From Methylophaga sp. (GTDB taxonomy: Bacteria; Pseudomonadota; Gammaproteobacteria; Nitrosococcales; Methylophagaceae): DNA of 23,315 nt. The DNA is taken from positions 1-23,315 of the forward strand of contig NZ_JAUSCC010000124.1 in the NCBI RefSeq assembly GCF_030651745.1, given 5' to 3'. The notes beneath the pieces were generated by a model. That model saw only the letters and a program-made list of their open reading frames with translations. It did no database searches and was not told the DNA's origin. The position numbers and the translations under genes are program-made. This document shows, piece after piece, positions 14,221 to 21,130 of the stretch (within the stretch, counting starts at the first letter, position 1; every line of letters begins with the position of its first letter).

Positions 14221-14264
14221 GGGGCAAACCATGACCCAAAGGGGCTGTGTTTGCCCCAGGTGGG
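14221..14264 (-). promoter_or_regulatory. LS11: folded leader before the VWA gene
   Basis: Outer stem GGGGCAAAC/GTTTGCCCC (9 bp perfect). Inner CCC..GGG. Competing hairpin CCC-ACCT-GGG, 19 nt after the upstream stop. CATGGT at the 3' arm is complementary to ACCATG, that is, to the start codon itself, and GCCCC can pair partly with the SD. Confidence 0.85.
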
Positions 14265-14283
14265 TTAAAAACAAAAAAATATA

Positions 14284-14853
14284 TCAAGGAAAATAATAAT
14301 CCCCAATAGTTGATTCAGCGCATTTCAAATTATCAAAAAAACTATTAAGTTTTTTAGATTGCTCAAACGATCCAGAATTGGAAGGCAAAATAGCGGCTTT
14401 GATACCAGGTGGTAAGATCGCGGCCGGCAATACATATTGATGGACCCAATTCAAAACGGGATTCCAGTCATCAGTATCGCCATCACTTGTTACGAGAACA
14501 ATATCCGGCTTATGGTTATAAGCGATAATTAAAACGGCACAAACTGCAAAGTCGTAAGGTTTACGCGCGGTTTTGCAGTAATCATCCATTTTCTTAGGAA
14601 GAAGCGTGAACGTTTCATGATCCATTTCTTCGGCCGCATTCCCGTTGAAAGATATTCTTTGTGTATTACAAATAGGCTTTTTATCGCCCATAGGTCCATG
14701 TAAAAGACGCCCATGGACAACATCGTAATCTAGCTGTGAAAGTTCCTCGCTAGTCGGTAAGTTCATAAAAAGCTTTTCCACATCAAGCATGAGCTCTGCC
14801 CAAAATCCTTGATGTGGTTTCTTAGTAATTTCAAAATAGTGTGTATAAGACAT
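14284..14853 (-). CDS. conserved hypothetical protein
   Basis: 189 residues from the ATG at 14853 (MSYTHYFEITKKPHQGFWAE). A middle segment (DHETFTLLPKK, YCKTARKPYDFAVCAVLIIA, VLVTSDGDTDDWNPVLNWV) matches a pattern I recall from phage and plasmid hypothetical proteins, with a conserved K-TARKPYD and SDGD--DW. The function is not known. AGGA is 8 nt before the ATG. Confidence 0.7.
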   Translation of the reverse strand: MSYTHYFEITKKPHQGFWAELMLDVEKLFMNLPTSEELSQLDYDVVHGRLLHGPMGDKKPICNTQRISFNGNAAEEMDHETFTLLPKKMDDYCKTARKPYDFAVCAVLIIAYNHKPDIVLVTSDGDTDDWNPVLNWVHQYVLPAAILPPGIKAAILPSNSGSFEQSKKLNSFFDNLKCAESTIGDYYFP

Positions 14854-14872
14854 AATCAATCCTGAAAAAAAC

Positions 14873-14917
14873 ACGGGAAAGATCAAGTATCCCAACGGGA
14901 AAAATGAAATTTCCCGT
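14873..14917 (-). promoter_or_regulatory. LS10: folded leader lacking the competing segment A
   Basis: Outer stem ACGGGAAA/TTTCCCGT (8 bp perfect). Inner TCCC-GTT-GGGA. Where the other leaders have AACCC this one has AACTTTAAC, so A:B pairing would be only weak G-U. The 3' arm TGATCTTTCC still matches GGATTGATTA at the SD with two mismatches. Confidence 0.8.
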
Positions 14918-14935
14918 TAAAGTTAAAAATATGAT

Positions 14936-15592
14936 TTAGTTTGCGAGAGGATGATTCACAACATAATTGTGAATCACATCAAGTGCATGGCGTTGTGCTT
15001 TATGCTCAGTAGCAAGCTCAGGATCATCATCAACATCCAATTGATCCAAAACATGCCCATTTGCCATAGCAAACACAATATCGAGCGCTACTAAAAACTC
15101 AGGCTCTTTCTTCATGCGTTCAAATGCCGCAGAAGTGCCATCATGCTGAACAGATTCGCGAGTAATTCGACAAACCCAGCCGCCAAATTCACCGGGACGA
15201 AGTTTGTCGCAGGTATAAGCACCCTCGATACAGATGTCCTCAATGCTTGCGCACTCAGGTTTTTTCAAAATTTCCTGGAAAATTGATACCCAACTGAATT
15301 CACTTGAGACATAAGCATCCAAGTCGTCGGAGCCATGTTCCTGAATGTATTCCAGCAATTTAACTGCAATAGGATCCCCTAGCTGAGCGTGTTCGGAAAC
15401 AAGATCAACTTCGAGATCTTCAATTTCGTCACGAGCACCTTCTTCCGCGAAAAAATAAACGGTATCGTCCTGATTGGAACTATAGGTTTCATAGGAAAAT
15501 CCATATCTGTTGAGTAATTCCTTTTCAAAATCCGTAACGGAAGAAATAGGAAAATTAGGTTGAACAGTCGCCTGGTCGTAATTATTAGCCAT
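14936..15592 (-). CDS. acidic protein, unknown
   Basis: 218 residues from the ATG at 15592 (MANNYDQATVQPNF). Very acidic in the middle (EEGARDEIEDLEVDLVSEHAQ) and mostly helical; ends in ALDVIHNYVVNHP. C114, C124 and C130 fall in one stretch (CASIEDICIEGAYTC). No family is recognised. GGAG is 6 nt upstream of the ATG. Confidence 0.6.
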   Translation of the reverse strand: MANNYDQATVQPNFPISSVTDFEKELLNRYGFSYETYSSNQDDTVYFFAEEGARDEIEDLEVDLVSEHAQLGDPIAVKLLEYIQEHGSDDLDAYVSSEFSWVSIFQEILKKPECASIEDICIEGAYTCDKLRPGEFGGWVCRITRESVQHDGTSAAFERMKKEPEFLVALDIVFAMANGHVLDQLDVDDDPELATEHKAQRHALDVIHNYVVNHPLAN

Positions 15593-15615
15593 AAAAATCT
15601 CCAAAAATTAAATGA

Positions 15616-15662
15616 CGGCGAGGCAAAACAACCCATACGGATTGAATTTGCAACCCGCCGGG
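15616..15662 (-). promoter_or_regulatory. LS9: folded leader with bulged outer stem
   Basis: Outer stem CGGCGGG-TT-GCAAA/TTTGCCTCGCCG, with a two-base bulge in the 5' arm. Inner hairpin CAATCC-GTAT-GGGTTG (6 bp, one G-U). Competing hairpin ACCC-GGC-GGGT. Segment A is 17 nt after the upstream stop. Complementarity to the SD is weak in this copy. Confidence 0.8.
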
Positions 15663-15679
15663 TAAAAAATAAATTAAAA

Positions 15680-16951
15680 CTAGAACCAAAAATCCCCAGC
15701 AGTCGCTAGTTCCTCTGATTCGACTGGCTCATCGTCATCATTGTCCAGACCGTCTTCAATTAAAGACTTAACTGGCTTAACAACAGGAACGGGAGTGACA
15801 GGAATAACTGCTTTTGGTGTTTCAGAAATATCCTCCACTAAACCAGTTGCGACATCGGTTTGAGCGGAAAGCACAGTATCAAAAATATCTTGAGCAGGAT
15901 TATATTTAGCCAAATAATCATCAAAACCGGGGATATCGTCATCATCATCGATTTCAGACTCAATTATTGGTTCTTCGACTAAATCGGTGTTTTCAGAAGG
16001 TGATGAAACCTCTGGTAAAGACGGTTGAATTAAGTCTTCGTCGGTAAGCTTGGAATCAGGCTCTGGAATGATTTGATCATCCAAAACATCATCTTCAGGC
16101 TCGTTTTCAAGATCAACAACAGGCTGTAATAAACCGCTGCCATGACGTTTGATCTTTTCCGGATCCGACAATAACAAGCCAAGACGAAACAGGTTATGGA
16201 AGACGATGCCATTATATGGACCACTTTGTGGAAGTGAACCCAAAACAGAATCAATTTCATCGACAACAGGCATGCACCTGAAATCAAGAAATCCAAGGCT
16301 GTCCAGCTTATCGCGCATACGTCGAAAGCTGTTCAATACCCTGCCTGTCACCGTATCTTTGCCAACAAATGACCGATCGATAATCTGACTGGCATCTTGT
16401 GCAATCTCCTTAAAGAGTTGTTCACTCATGGAGAGTGCGCGACGCTCAAGCGATTCTTGTTGCTCAGGATCCGGTTTGGTCACACGAAAAACAATGTAAT
16501 CAAAACGAAGCTTTGAGGCTACGCTGTCAACCGGCTCAATAGCCCGGCGAATGGCCTCGCTAAACTCAGCGTGAGCACCAATCCAGGCTTCAGTATCGGC
16601 GGTATAGCTTGCCAAAAACTGATCTCTTTCCTCATAAAACTTCCTGGATAGATCATCAAGCTGTTGAGTAATCCTTGGGATTTCAGTCCTTGGATTGGCA
16701 AAACCACCGATAAAACGGGTACCGGCTTCAAGGCAGATGCGTTCGGCCTCTTTCTTGATACGGTTGAATTCCTTCAGTTTGTCGGGATTAATCGTTTTCT
16801 TGGTGCCAAGGGACGCTAGGTCTTCCGGTGGAAGTCTGGAACCATCGGCCAGCACAAGGTCTTCAGCTCTTAGTTTTTTCGAGCTTGTCCAAAGGTTGAT
16901 GTCAAGTTTAACAACGTCAACTTGGTCAAGTATCATTTCTGCGTTTGACAT
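15680..16951 (-). CDS. DUF3150-like protein
   Basis: 423 residues from the ATG at 16951 (MSNAEMILDQVDVVKLDINLW). The N-terminal two thirds fit DUF3150: INLWTSSKKLRAEDLVLADG, PPEDLASLGTKKTINPDKL, then EAGTRFIGGFANP. The last ~150 residues are an acidic, Pro/Val-rich, low-complexity tail (PVTPVPVVKPVKS). As I recall, DUF3150 genes occur on plasmids and islands next to CobS-like and CobT-like genes, as here, so the three probably act together; the biochemical role is unknown. GGAG is 8 nt before the ATG. Confidence 0.8.
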   Translation of the reverse strand: MSNAEMILDQVDVVKLDINLWTSSKKLRAEDLVLADGSRLPPEDLASLGTKKTINPDKLKEFNRIKKEAERICLEAGTRFIGGFANPRTEIPRITQQLDDLSRKFYEERDQFLASYTADTEAWIGAHAEFSEAIRRAIEPVDSVASKLRFDYIVFRVTKPDPEQQESLERRALSMSEQLFKEIAQDASQIIDRSFVGKDTVTGRVLNSFRRMRDKLDSLGFLDFRCMPVVDEIDSVLGSLPQSGPYNGIVFHNLFRLGLLLSDPEKIKRHGSGLLQPVVDLENEPEDDVLDDQIIPEPDSKLTDEDLIQPSLPEVSSPSENTDLVEEPIIESEIDDDDDIPGFDDYLAKYNPAQDIFDTVLSAQTDVATGLVEDISETPKAVIPVTPVPVVKPVKSLIEDGLDNDDDEPVESEELATAGDFWF

Positions 16952-16978
16952 AACTGCTTCTCCAAAAATATTAAAAAT

Positions 16979-17024
16979 GAAGAGGCAGAAACGTCCCATA
17001 AGGGCGTTTATTGCCCCTTCTGGG
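16979..17024 (-). promoter_or_regulatory. LS8: folded leader before the DUF3150 gene
   Basis: Outer stem GAAGGGGCA/TGCCTCTTC (9 bp, one G-U). The inner hairpin is unusually long: AAACGCCC-TTAT-GGG-A-CGTTT. Competing hairpin CCC-AGAA-GGG, 19 nt after the upstream stop. CTGC of the 3' arm pairs with GCAG next to the SD. Confidence 0.85.
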
Positions 17025-17043
17025 TTAGTAAATAATTAAAAGT

Positions 17044-17763
17044 TCAGAAGTAAAAGTCTTGGTATTCAGGTGCGATCGTCGATAGATCTAACCTTTTTAC
17101 AAGCAAACCAATTTCTTCTGCAATGTGGCGAATGGATTCCAAGTCGATGTCAAAATATGACAACGCCTGAGTTTCCAGTTTAAGCTGATCACTGATTTCA
17201 ACACCGTCTTCGTGAGACAAGGAAACCGTTACTCCACTAGGCGCAAACTTTTTCAAGGCTAACAAAAACAAGAAGACAAAAACACCGGCCTCTTTTTTGA
17301 TGATTCCAGAGTTTTTAATCAGCTCTGATTTATTTATTGGTTCTTCATCGAAGTCTTTTCCGAAGCGAACAAATATTGCCTTAAGTCGATCGCTTAATTC
17401 TTTGAAAGAATCAGAATTTTCGCTGGGCAAATTCTTGATGCATTTAATAGTCCAATAAATGCGCGGTTCTTCCACAGAAGGTTCAGGATTTACAGGAACG
17501 GACGGTGGTGAAGCGGTGCTAATTTTTCCGTCATCACCCATATAAAAAGTACCGCCCAAATACTCATAGCCTTTACGTTGTTTAGAACGTATCAGCTTTT
17601 GCACCTCATCTGGTTGTTTGAAGCCTTTAGTCTTGAAAGACATCTTTGTACCTGTTTTTCCCCATATAGAGGTGAAGGTGCCATCGCCGTTAAAGCGAAC
17701 ACCCCAGGATTTCGATGAACCATCGCCATGAGTGAAGCGATAGAGTTGAAATGGAGCACTCAT
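17044..17763 (-). CDS. WGR-domain protein
   Basis: 239 residues. A WGR domain spans about 5-72: FQLYRF, SKSWGVRFNGDGTFTSIWGKTG with the signature as W34-G35-K36, and the typical end KGYEYLGG. WGR domains occur in PARPs and in bacterial proteins tied to MoxR or DNA functions and usually bind nucleic acid. The C-terminal 140 residues are helical and unrecognised. The ATG lies 3 nt after the TAA of the AAA+ gene, with its SD (GGAG) inside that gene's last codons, so the two are translationally coupled and probably interact. Confidence 0.85.
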   Translation of the reverse strand: MSAPFQLYRFTHGDGSSKSWGVRFNGDGTFTSIWGKTGTKMSFKTKGFKQPDEVQKLIRSKQRKGYEYLGGTFYMGDDGKISTASPPSVPVNPEPSVEEPRIYWTIKCIKNLPSENSDSFKELSDRLKAIFVRFGKDFDEEPINKSELIKNSGIIKKEAGVFVFLFLLALKKFAPSGVTVSLSHEDGVEISDQLKLETQALSYFDIDLESIRHIAEEIGLLVKRLDLSTIAPEYQDFYF

Positions 17764-17766
17764 CGC

Positions 17767-18738
17767 TTATTCTCCCCATGAATCACCAAAAACATCTTTG
17801 GCAATACGATGGATAGCTTCACGTTGAGCGGGTTCTGCACGCAAGGTGAGAGCACGATCCAGTGAATACGCCAGGGCATTGGGTGCCCGTTTGTAAGCAA
17901 TCATCAAGTTAGTCCAGCGTACCAATGTCCGGGTAGACATAGTGACGCTAAGTTCACCTGAGCCATCGGAATCACCAACAAAAAGCCGACGAATTTCATT
18001 CGCGACTTCAATCATTTTCTCTGTCAGATTTTCCATGATGGAATCGACAGTAATACTCATGCTGACAAGTGATGCTTTCAAGATGGCCTTCTCAATAGAA
18101 GCTTCGGGATAACCGACTTCCATTAATCTGAACCGATCCAAAAAAGCAAGATTTTGCTGCATGATACCTTGATAAAGACCGCTTTGATCACCCTGTCCAG
18201 CGGAGTTGCCGGTAGCGATCAAACGGAATTTAGGATGAGGCTTAATGACTTCACCACCGTTTTGAGGAATGACCAAAGGTTGCCCTTCGATAATATCGTT
18301 CAAACCGGCGAGTTCAGAAGGATCCATCAAGTCGATCTCATTCAAAATCAACAAATGTCCATCACGAACAGCTTGAGCAAGCGGACCATGCACAAAAGAC
18401 ATGGAACCGTTGACGAGCATGAATTGACCAATCAAATCGTTCAGCTCAAGACGACCGTGACAGGTGACTTGATGAACAGGCCAATTCAAGCGAGAAGCGA
18501 CCTGGCAAATCATCGATGTTTTGCCAGAACCAGTAGGGCCAGTCAAGTACAACGCATCGCCAAAGGGATTAGCAATAAATGCCAAGACATCGCGAAGATG
18601 TTCATTTCTGAACACATAGTCCTTCTTGGTTGGAATTAGAGGATGCAGAGCATCATCAAAACCATCAACCGTCATAACAGCAGGCGCTGTAATGCCAAAA
18701 GTTGAGCCAATAGGGAATTTTTTAGTTTGAGTTTTCAC
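17767..18738 (-). CDS. CobS-like/MoxR-type AAA+ ATPase
   Basis: 323 residues. Walker A G67-PTGSGKT74, Walker B LLILNEID (129-136), sensor 1 IATGN (174-178) and DRFR (201-204) as the arginine-finger region are all intact. The region around VTCHGRLELNDLIG fits the CobS/NorQ/GvpN branch of MoxR-like ATPases. These pair with VWA proteins; the partner here is the CobT-like protein 3.6 kb downstream. The start is GTG with AAGGA 7 nt upstream. It is preceded by LS7 and by its own promoter module (copy 2), so it heads a sub-operon. Confidence 0.9.
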   Translation of the reverse strand: MKTQTKKFPIGSTFGITAPAVMTVDGFDDALHPLIPTKKDYVFRNEHLRDVLAFIANPFGDALYLTGPTGSGKTSMICQVASRLNWPVHQVTCHGRLELNDLIGQFMLVNGSMSFVHGPLAQAVRDGHLLILNEIDLMDPSELAGLNDIIEGQPLVIPQNGGEVIKPHPKFRLIATGNSAGQGDQSGLYQGIMQQNLAFLDRFRLMEVGYPEASIEKAILKASLVSMSITVDSIMENLTEKMIEVANEIRRLFVGDSDGSGELSVTMSTRTLVRWTNLMIAYKRAPNALAYSLDRALTLRAEPAQREAIHRIAKDVFGDSWGE

Positions 18739-18759
18739 AGTGTTTTCCTTGGTTTAAAC

Positions 18760-18808
18760 CAGAGAAAACACACGTTTCCCCTAGGAAAAATGGATTTTCC
18801 CTGGAGGG
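18760..18808 (-). promoter_or_regulatory. LS7: folded leader before the AAA+ gene
   Basis: Outer stem CAGGGAAAA/TTTTCTCTG (9 bp, one G-U). Inner TTTCC/GGAAA. Competing hairpin CCC-TCCA-GGG. GTGTTTTC of the 3' arm is fully complementary to GAAAACAC between SD and start codon. The palindrome GGTTTAAACC follows immediately. Confidence 0.85.
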
Positions 18809-18828
18809 TTGAAAAATAAATATCACGG

Positions 18829-18867
18829 CTAAGCCGCTTCATAAATAATCACGCCGGAGCGCTTCAT
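18829..18867 (-). CDS. 12-residue upstream ORF in promoter-leader module
   Basis: MKRSGVIIYEAA, ATG at 18867 with AAGGA 4 nt upstream, TAG at 18831-18829. Its stop is 20 nt before segment A of LS7, close to the spacing seen after full-length upstream genes. It could supply the terminating ribosome for the switch. In copy 1 the ATG is destroyed by a one-base loss. SGVIIYE also resembles the N-terminus of some phage proteins, so a decayed gene start is the alternative. Confidence 0.35.
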   Translation of the reverse strand: MKRSGVIIYEAA

Positions 18868-18973
18868 CGATTCCTTATTTAAAGTGCTGAACTGGCACTA
18901 TCTTTTGAGTCCTCTTAGAGAACTACAATAGTCGTCTTTTCACAATACTTTCTCAAAGAAAGCACTCTGGAAA

Positions 18974-19013
18974 AACGGTAAAGGCATTATGCTACTTACC
19001 GTTAAAATGTTAA
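18974..19013 (-). promoter_or_regulatory. promoter with nested palindrome (copy 2)
   Basis: Minus strand: -35 TTAACA (19013-19008, 5/6 of consensus), 16-nt spacer, -10 CATAAT (18991-18986, 5/6). AACGGTAA (19003-18996) and TTACCGTT (18981-18974) form a perfect inverted repeat centred on the -10, with an inner GCATAATGC palindrome. A likely regulated promoter for the AAA+/WGR unit. Confidence 0.65.
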
Positions 19014-19056
19014 GCACGAAAGAAGCACAAAATTGTGCGACTTTTGATTAGAATTA

Positions 19057-19701
19057 CTATTCTGGAGGCAACAACCCTTGTTGCCTGAATTCATTCATAT
19101 CATCATTGTCAACACGGTCGTAAATTTCTTCAACCGCGAGCGTTAAATCAATTGATTCAAACGTGATTGAATCTCCAAGAAAATAAAATTCATAATTCCA
19201 ATCAGTCCTTTTACGAAGGACTTGCACCTGAACGAAGTCTTGTTCTATCAATACATATTCCAGTAAAGATGGCAGGTTAATGTATCTTAATAGTTTTGTT
19301 GTAAGATCACGTTTTCTGGTCGATTTAGATAACACTTCAACAATAATGGTGGCGGAGTTTGAAAAATAACTCTTCCCTTCTGTTTTGGAGCAATCAACCA
19401 GTACATCAGGATAAACGTAGTTTTTTCCTATAGAGACCTTCAATGGTACTTTAATGTCGGACATAAAAGTTTCACAGGGCTTACCTTTCAAGTGATTTCT
19501 GAACTCGCCAAAAATATTACCTGTTATCCGTGCGTGATTGACACTCGCCCCAGCCATAGCATAAGCGCGACCATCAATATATTCACGTCGAACCTCAGAA
19601 TCCGGTTCACTTGCCAAATATTCTGCTTCAGTCATGCAGATGCCTTCATATTCAGATTTAGGTTGTAAAGCCATTGAATGATTCTCCGGTATTGCGTTCA
19701 T
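19057..19701 (-). CDS. Uma2-family (PD-(D/E)XK nuclease fold) protein
   Basis: 214 residues. Uma2/DUF820 features in order: EYIDGRAYAMAGASVNHARI (about 40-59), YPDVLVDCS with the active-site Asp (97-105), IIVEVLSKSTRKRDLTTKL with Glu and Lys (119-137). These restriction-nuclease-fold proteins are abundant in cyanobacteria and some proteobacteria; their substrates are mostly unknown and some are transposon or island passengers. GAGG is 8 nt before the ATG; leader LS6 precedes it. Confidence 0.85.
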   Translation of the reverse strand: MNAIPENHSMALQPKSEYEGICMTEAEYLASEPDSEVRREYIDGRAYAMAGASVNHARITGNIFGEFRNHLKGKPCETFMSDIKVPLKVSIGKNYVYPDVLVDCSKTEGKSYFSNSATIIVEVLSKSTRKRDLTTKLLRYINLPSLLEYVLIEQDFVQVQVLRKRTDWNYEFYFLGDSITFESIDLTLAVEEIYDRVDNDDMNEFRQQGLLPPE

Positions 19702-19732
19702 TGTTATTTCCTCACATTGTCATTAAAAAATA

Positions 19733-19773
19733 CAGGGAAAACAATACCCACAAGGAATGTTTTCCCTGATAGG
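19733..19773 (-). promoter_or_regulatory. LS6: folded leader before the Uma2 gene
   Basis: Outer stem CAGGGAAAACA/TGTTTTCCCTG (11 bp perfect). Inner CC-TTGT-GG. The competing hairpin is the variant CCT-ATC-AGG. ATTGTT..TTCC of the 3' arm is complementary to GGAA..AACAAT running from the SD into the start codon. Segment A is 17 nt after the upstream stop. Confidence 0.85.
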
Positions 19774-19790
19774 TAAAAATTAAAATGGAA

Positions 19791-20153
19791 TTAGTATTCC
19801 GATGGCAGCAACAGAACGTCGTCGAGCAGATAAAATTTCCAAGTCCCCTCAATTAAAGTTGTGAATGTCACATGCTTTGACTTCAGCTCATTACCATTGC
19901 CATCAGTGACAACGATTGTGCAAGATCCATTTTGAGACTCCACCGTGATAAACAAAAACGGTTGCTCCTTGAGCATTGGAAAGTGCTCGGTTGCAATAAT
20001 GTCCAAAAGCCAATAACTTTCAGTTTGCTCCGCAAAATACTTGACGCCGTCGGTGTAGGTCATTGATGGCGTCAATGGGTGTTTATACCAGTTTTCCGTG
20101 CCAATAAACTGCATCAGCTCAGATTCCAATGCTGCTTTTGGTAGTGTTTCCAT
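19791..20153 (-). CDS. DUF6876-like protein
   Basis: 120 residues. It matches the pattern I know as DUF6876: ELMQFIGTENWYKHPL at the N-terminus, TYTDGVKYFAEQTESYWLLDIIA in the middle, and a C-terminal end FYLLDDVLLLPSEY. The family is common on plasmids and integrative elements; function unknown. GGAG is 6 nt before the ATG. Length is close to the usual family size. Confidence 0.75.
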   Translation of the reverse strand: METLPKAALESELMQFIGTENWYKHPLTPSMTYTDGVKYFAEQTESYWLLDIIATEHFPMLKEQPFLFITVESQNGSCTIVVTDGNGNELKSKHVTFTTLIEGTWKFYLLDDVLLLPSEY

Positions 20154-20178
20154 GTAAATCTCCAGCTAAATTAAAAGA

Positions 20179-20225
20179 CCGCAAGAAACACAGCATCCGC
20201 AAAAGATGAGTATCCTTGCGGAAGG
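20179..20225 (-). promoter_or_regulatory. LS5: most divergent folded leader, pairing conserved
   Basis: Outer stem CCGCAAGGA/TTTCTTGCGG (9 bp, one G-U). The inner hairpin is CATC..GATG instead of CCC..GGG, and the competing hairpin CCTT-CCGC-AAGG instead of CCC..GGG. All three helices are changed in sequence but still pair, which is strong single-window evidence for an RNA function. Confidence 0.85.
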
Positions 20226-20238
20226 TTAGAAAGAAAGA

Positions 20239-20391
20239 TCAGACCGTAGTCATCACAACCATAGGTATTTGTTGAGCACTGTCAGTGCTATAACAGTTCA
20301 GCATTCCTGGGTAATCAGGTTTTGCATTTTCGGGATCTTGAACAATCCCCCAACCTTCTGGCTATGGCAGAACATCGCGTGTCAGCTTCAT
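20239..20391 (-). pseudogene. small gene with in-frame TAG at codon 10, unknown
   Basis: ATG at 20391 overlaps the TGA of the upstream gene (ATGA), a typical coupled start. The frame reads MKLTRDVLP, TAG (20364-20362), then PEGWGIVQDPENAKPDY.. and ends ..MVVMTTV with TGA at 20241-20239. Fifty codons in all, with no other stop. CAG or TGG to TAG would explain the interruption. Leader LS5 begins 13 nt after the TGA, a normal spacing for this operon, so this frame was probably a real gene. Confidence 0.6.
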
Positions 20392-21062
20392 CGCATCACC
20401 ACAGTGCTTAACTTTGGTACAGGTTTAGTTGAGACCTTCTGATCAATACGCCAGATTTTCCCGAGAGAATCCGGATAGGTATCCAGAAAATCTTCAGGAT
20501 AAATTTCACGAATAACACCGTCGATATCTTTGTGAAAGTATTGACCGTCGGGTTCGGAGTACAAATAGTGCGTAGTCCGAAGGCCACTTTTTAAAGACAA
20601 TGAAAGATCAATGCTATGGTCTCTTGCAAGATCAAGCGCCTCTGTACTGGTCAACAAAGAATCATCTGACAGAGTTGCTTGAGCATCGTCCTGTTGGGAC
20701 GACAATTCGGCAGCAACATGAGGCAATGCTTTCCTCGCAAAATCACGGGCAGAGTTACAACAACCGGCAAGCAAGGCCTGGCACGCATAAAATGCAAATT
20801 CCTTTTGCTTTATAGCTTTGACAGAAGAATCAGGTTCCGGGAACTCCGAGATTTCTTCAGCACTGAAACACAAGGTTTCGTCATCGACTTCTTCATAATC
20901 ATCAAAGAGCAAGGGCATGTCTTCAGTGTCACCCCAAATAGTGCCTTCATCGAATGCGGCACTAGCCAATTGCTTGGCAGTTTCGGCATCCGGTGCAGTA
21001 ACACCCACAACAACTCGGTGTGTGTAGTCAATTTCGTAGGTAACAGCAAATTTTTTAGTCAT
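20388..21062 (-). CDS. conserved plasmid-type hypothetical protein
   Basis: 224 residues from the ATG at 21062 (MTKKFAVTYEIDYTHRVVVGV). The N-terminal ~90 residues have a beta-alpha-beta look (VTAPDAETAKQLASAAFDEG) and a motif PLLFDDYEEVDDETLCFSAEE, ending EFPEPDSSV, which I recall from plasmid hypothetical proteins. The middle (ACQALLAGCCNSARDFARKAL) is helical; the end carries HYLYSEPDGQYFHKDIDG. Function unknown. AGAGGA precedes the ATG. Confidence 0.7.
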   Translation of the reverse strand: MTKKFAVTYEIDYTHRVVVGVTAPDAETAKQLASAAFDEGTIWGDTEDMPLLFDDYEEVDDETLCFSAEEISEFPEPDSSVKAIKQKEFAFYACQALLAGCCNSARDFARKALPHVAAELSSQQDDAQATLSDDSLLTSTEALDLARDHSIDLSLSLKSGLRTTHYLYSEPDGQYFHKDIDGVIREIYPEDFLDTYPDSLGKIWRIDQKVSTKPVPKLSTVVMR

Positions 21063-21086
21063 GGTTATTTCCTCTAAAGAATTAAT

Positions 21087-21129
21087 AAAAGAGGCAACCA
21101 TTCCCAAGGGGGACGTTGCCCCTTTTGGG
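21087..21129 (-). promoter_or_regulatory. LS4: folded leader, 1 nt from the upstream stop
   Basis: Outer stem AAAAGGGGCAAC/GTTGCCTCTTTT (12 bp, one G-U). Inner CCC..GGG. Competing hairpin CCC-AAAA-GGG starts one base after the upstream TAA, so a terminating ribosome would cover it. CCTCT and GGTT of the 3' region match AGAGG (SD) and AACC before the ATG. Confidence 0.85.
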
Positions 21130-21130
21130 T

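Larger units (their letters stand above)
18739..19030 (-). repeat. promoter-leader module, copy 2
   Basis: Second copy of 10485-10789. Hairpins AGTTCTC-TAA-GAGGACT (18924-18908, T-G instead of T-A) and AGTGC..GCACT (18899-18883) are kept. Unlike copy 1 it retains a small ORF, MKRSGVIIYEAA, just before the LS element. Confidence 0.85.

Noticed and set aside
2100..20391. Genome-wide recoding of TGA or TAG
   Set aside because: Many intact genes end in TGA (for example 3786, 4826, 12310, 14284) or TAG, and Trp is encoded by TGG throughout.
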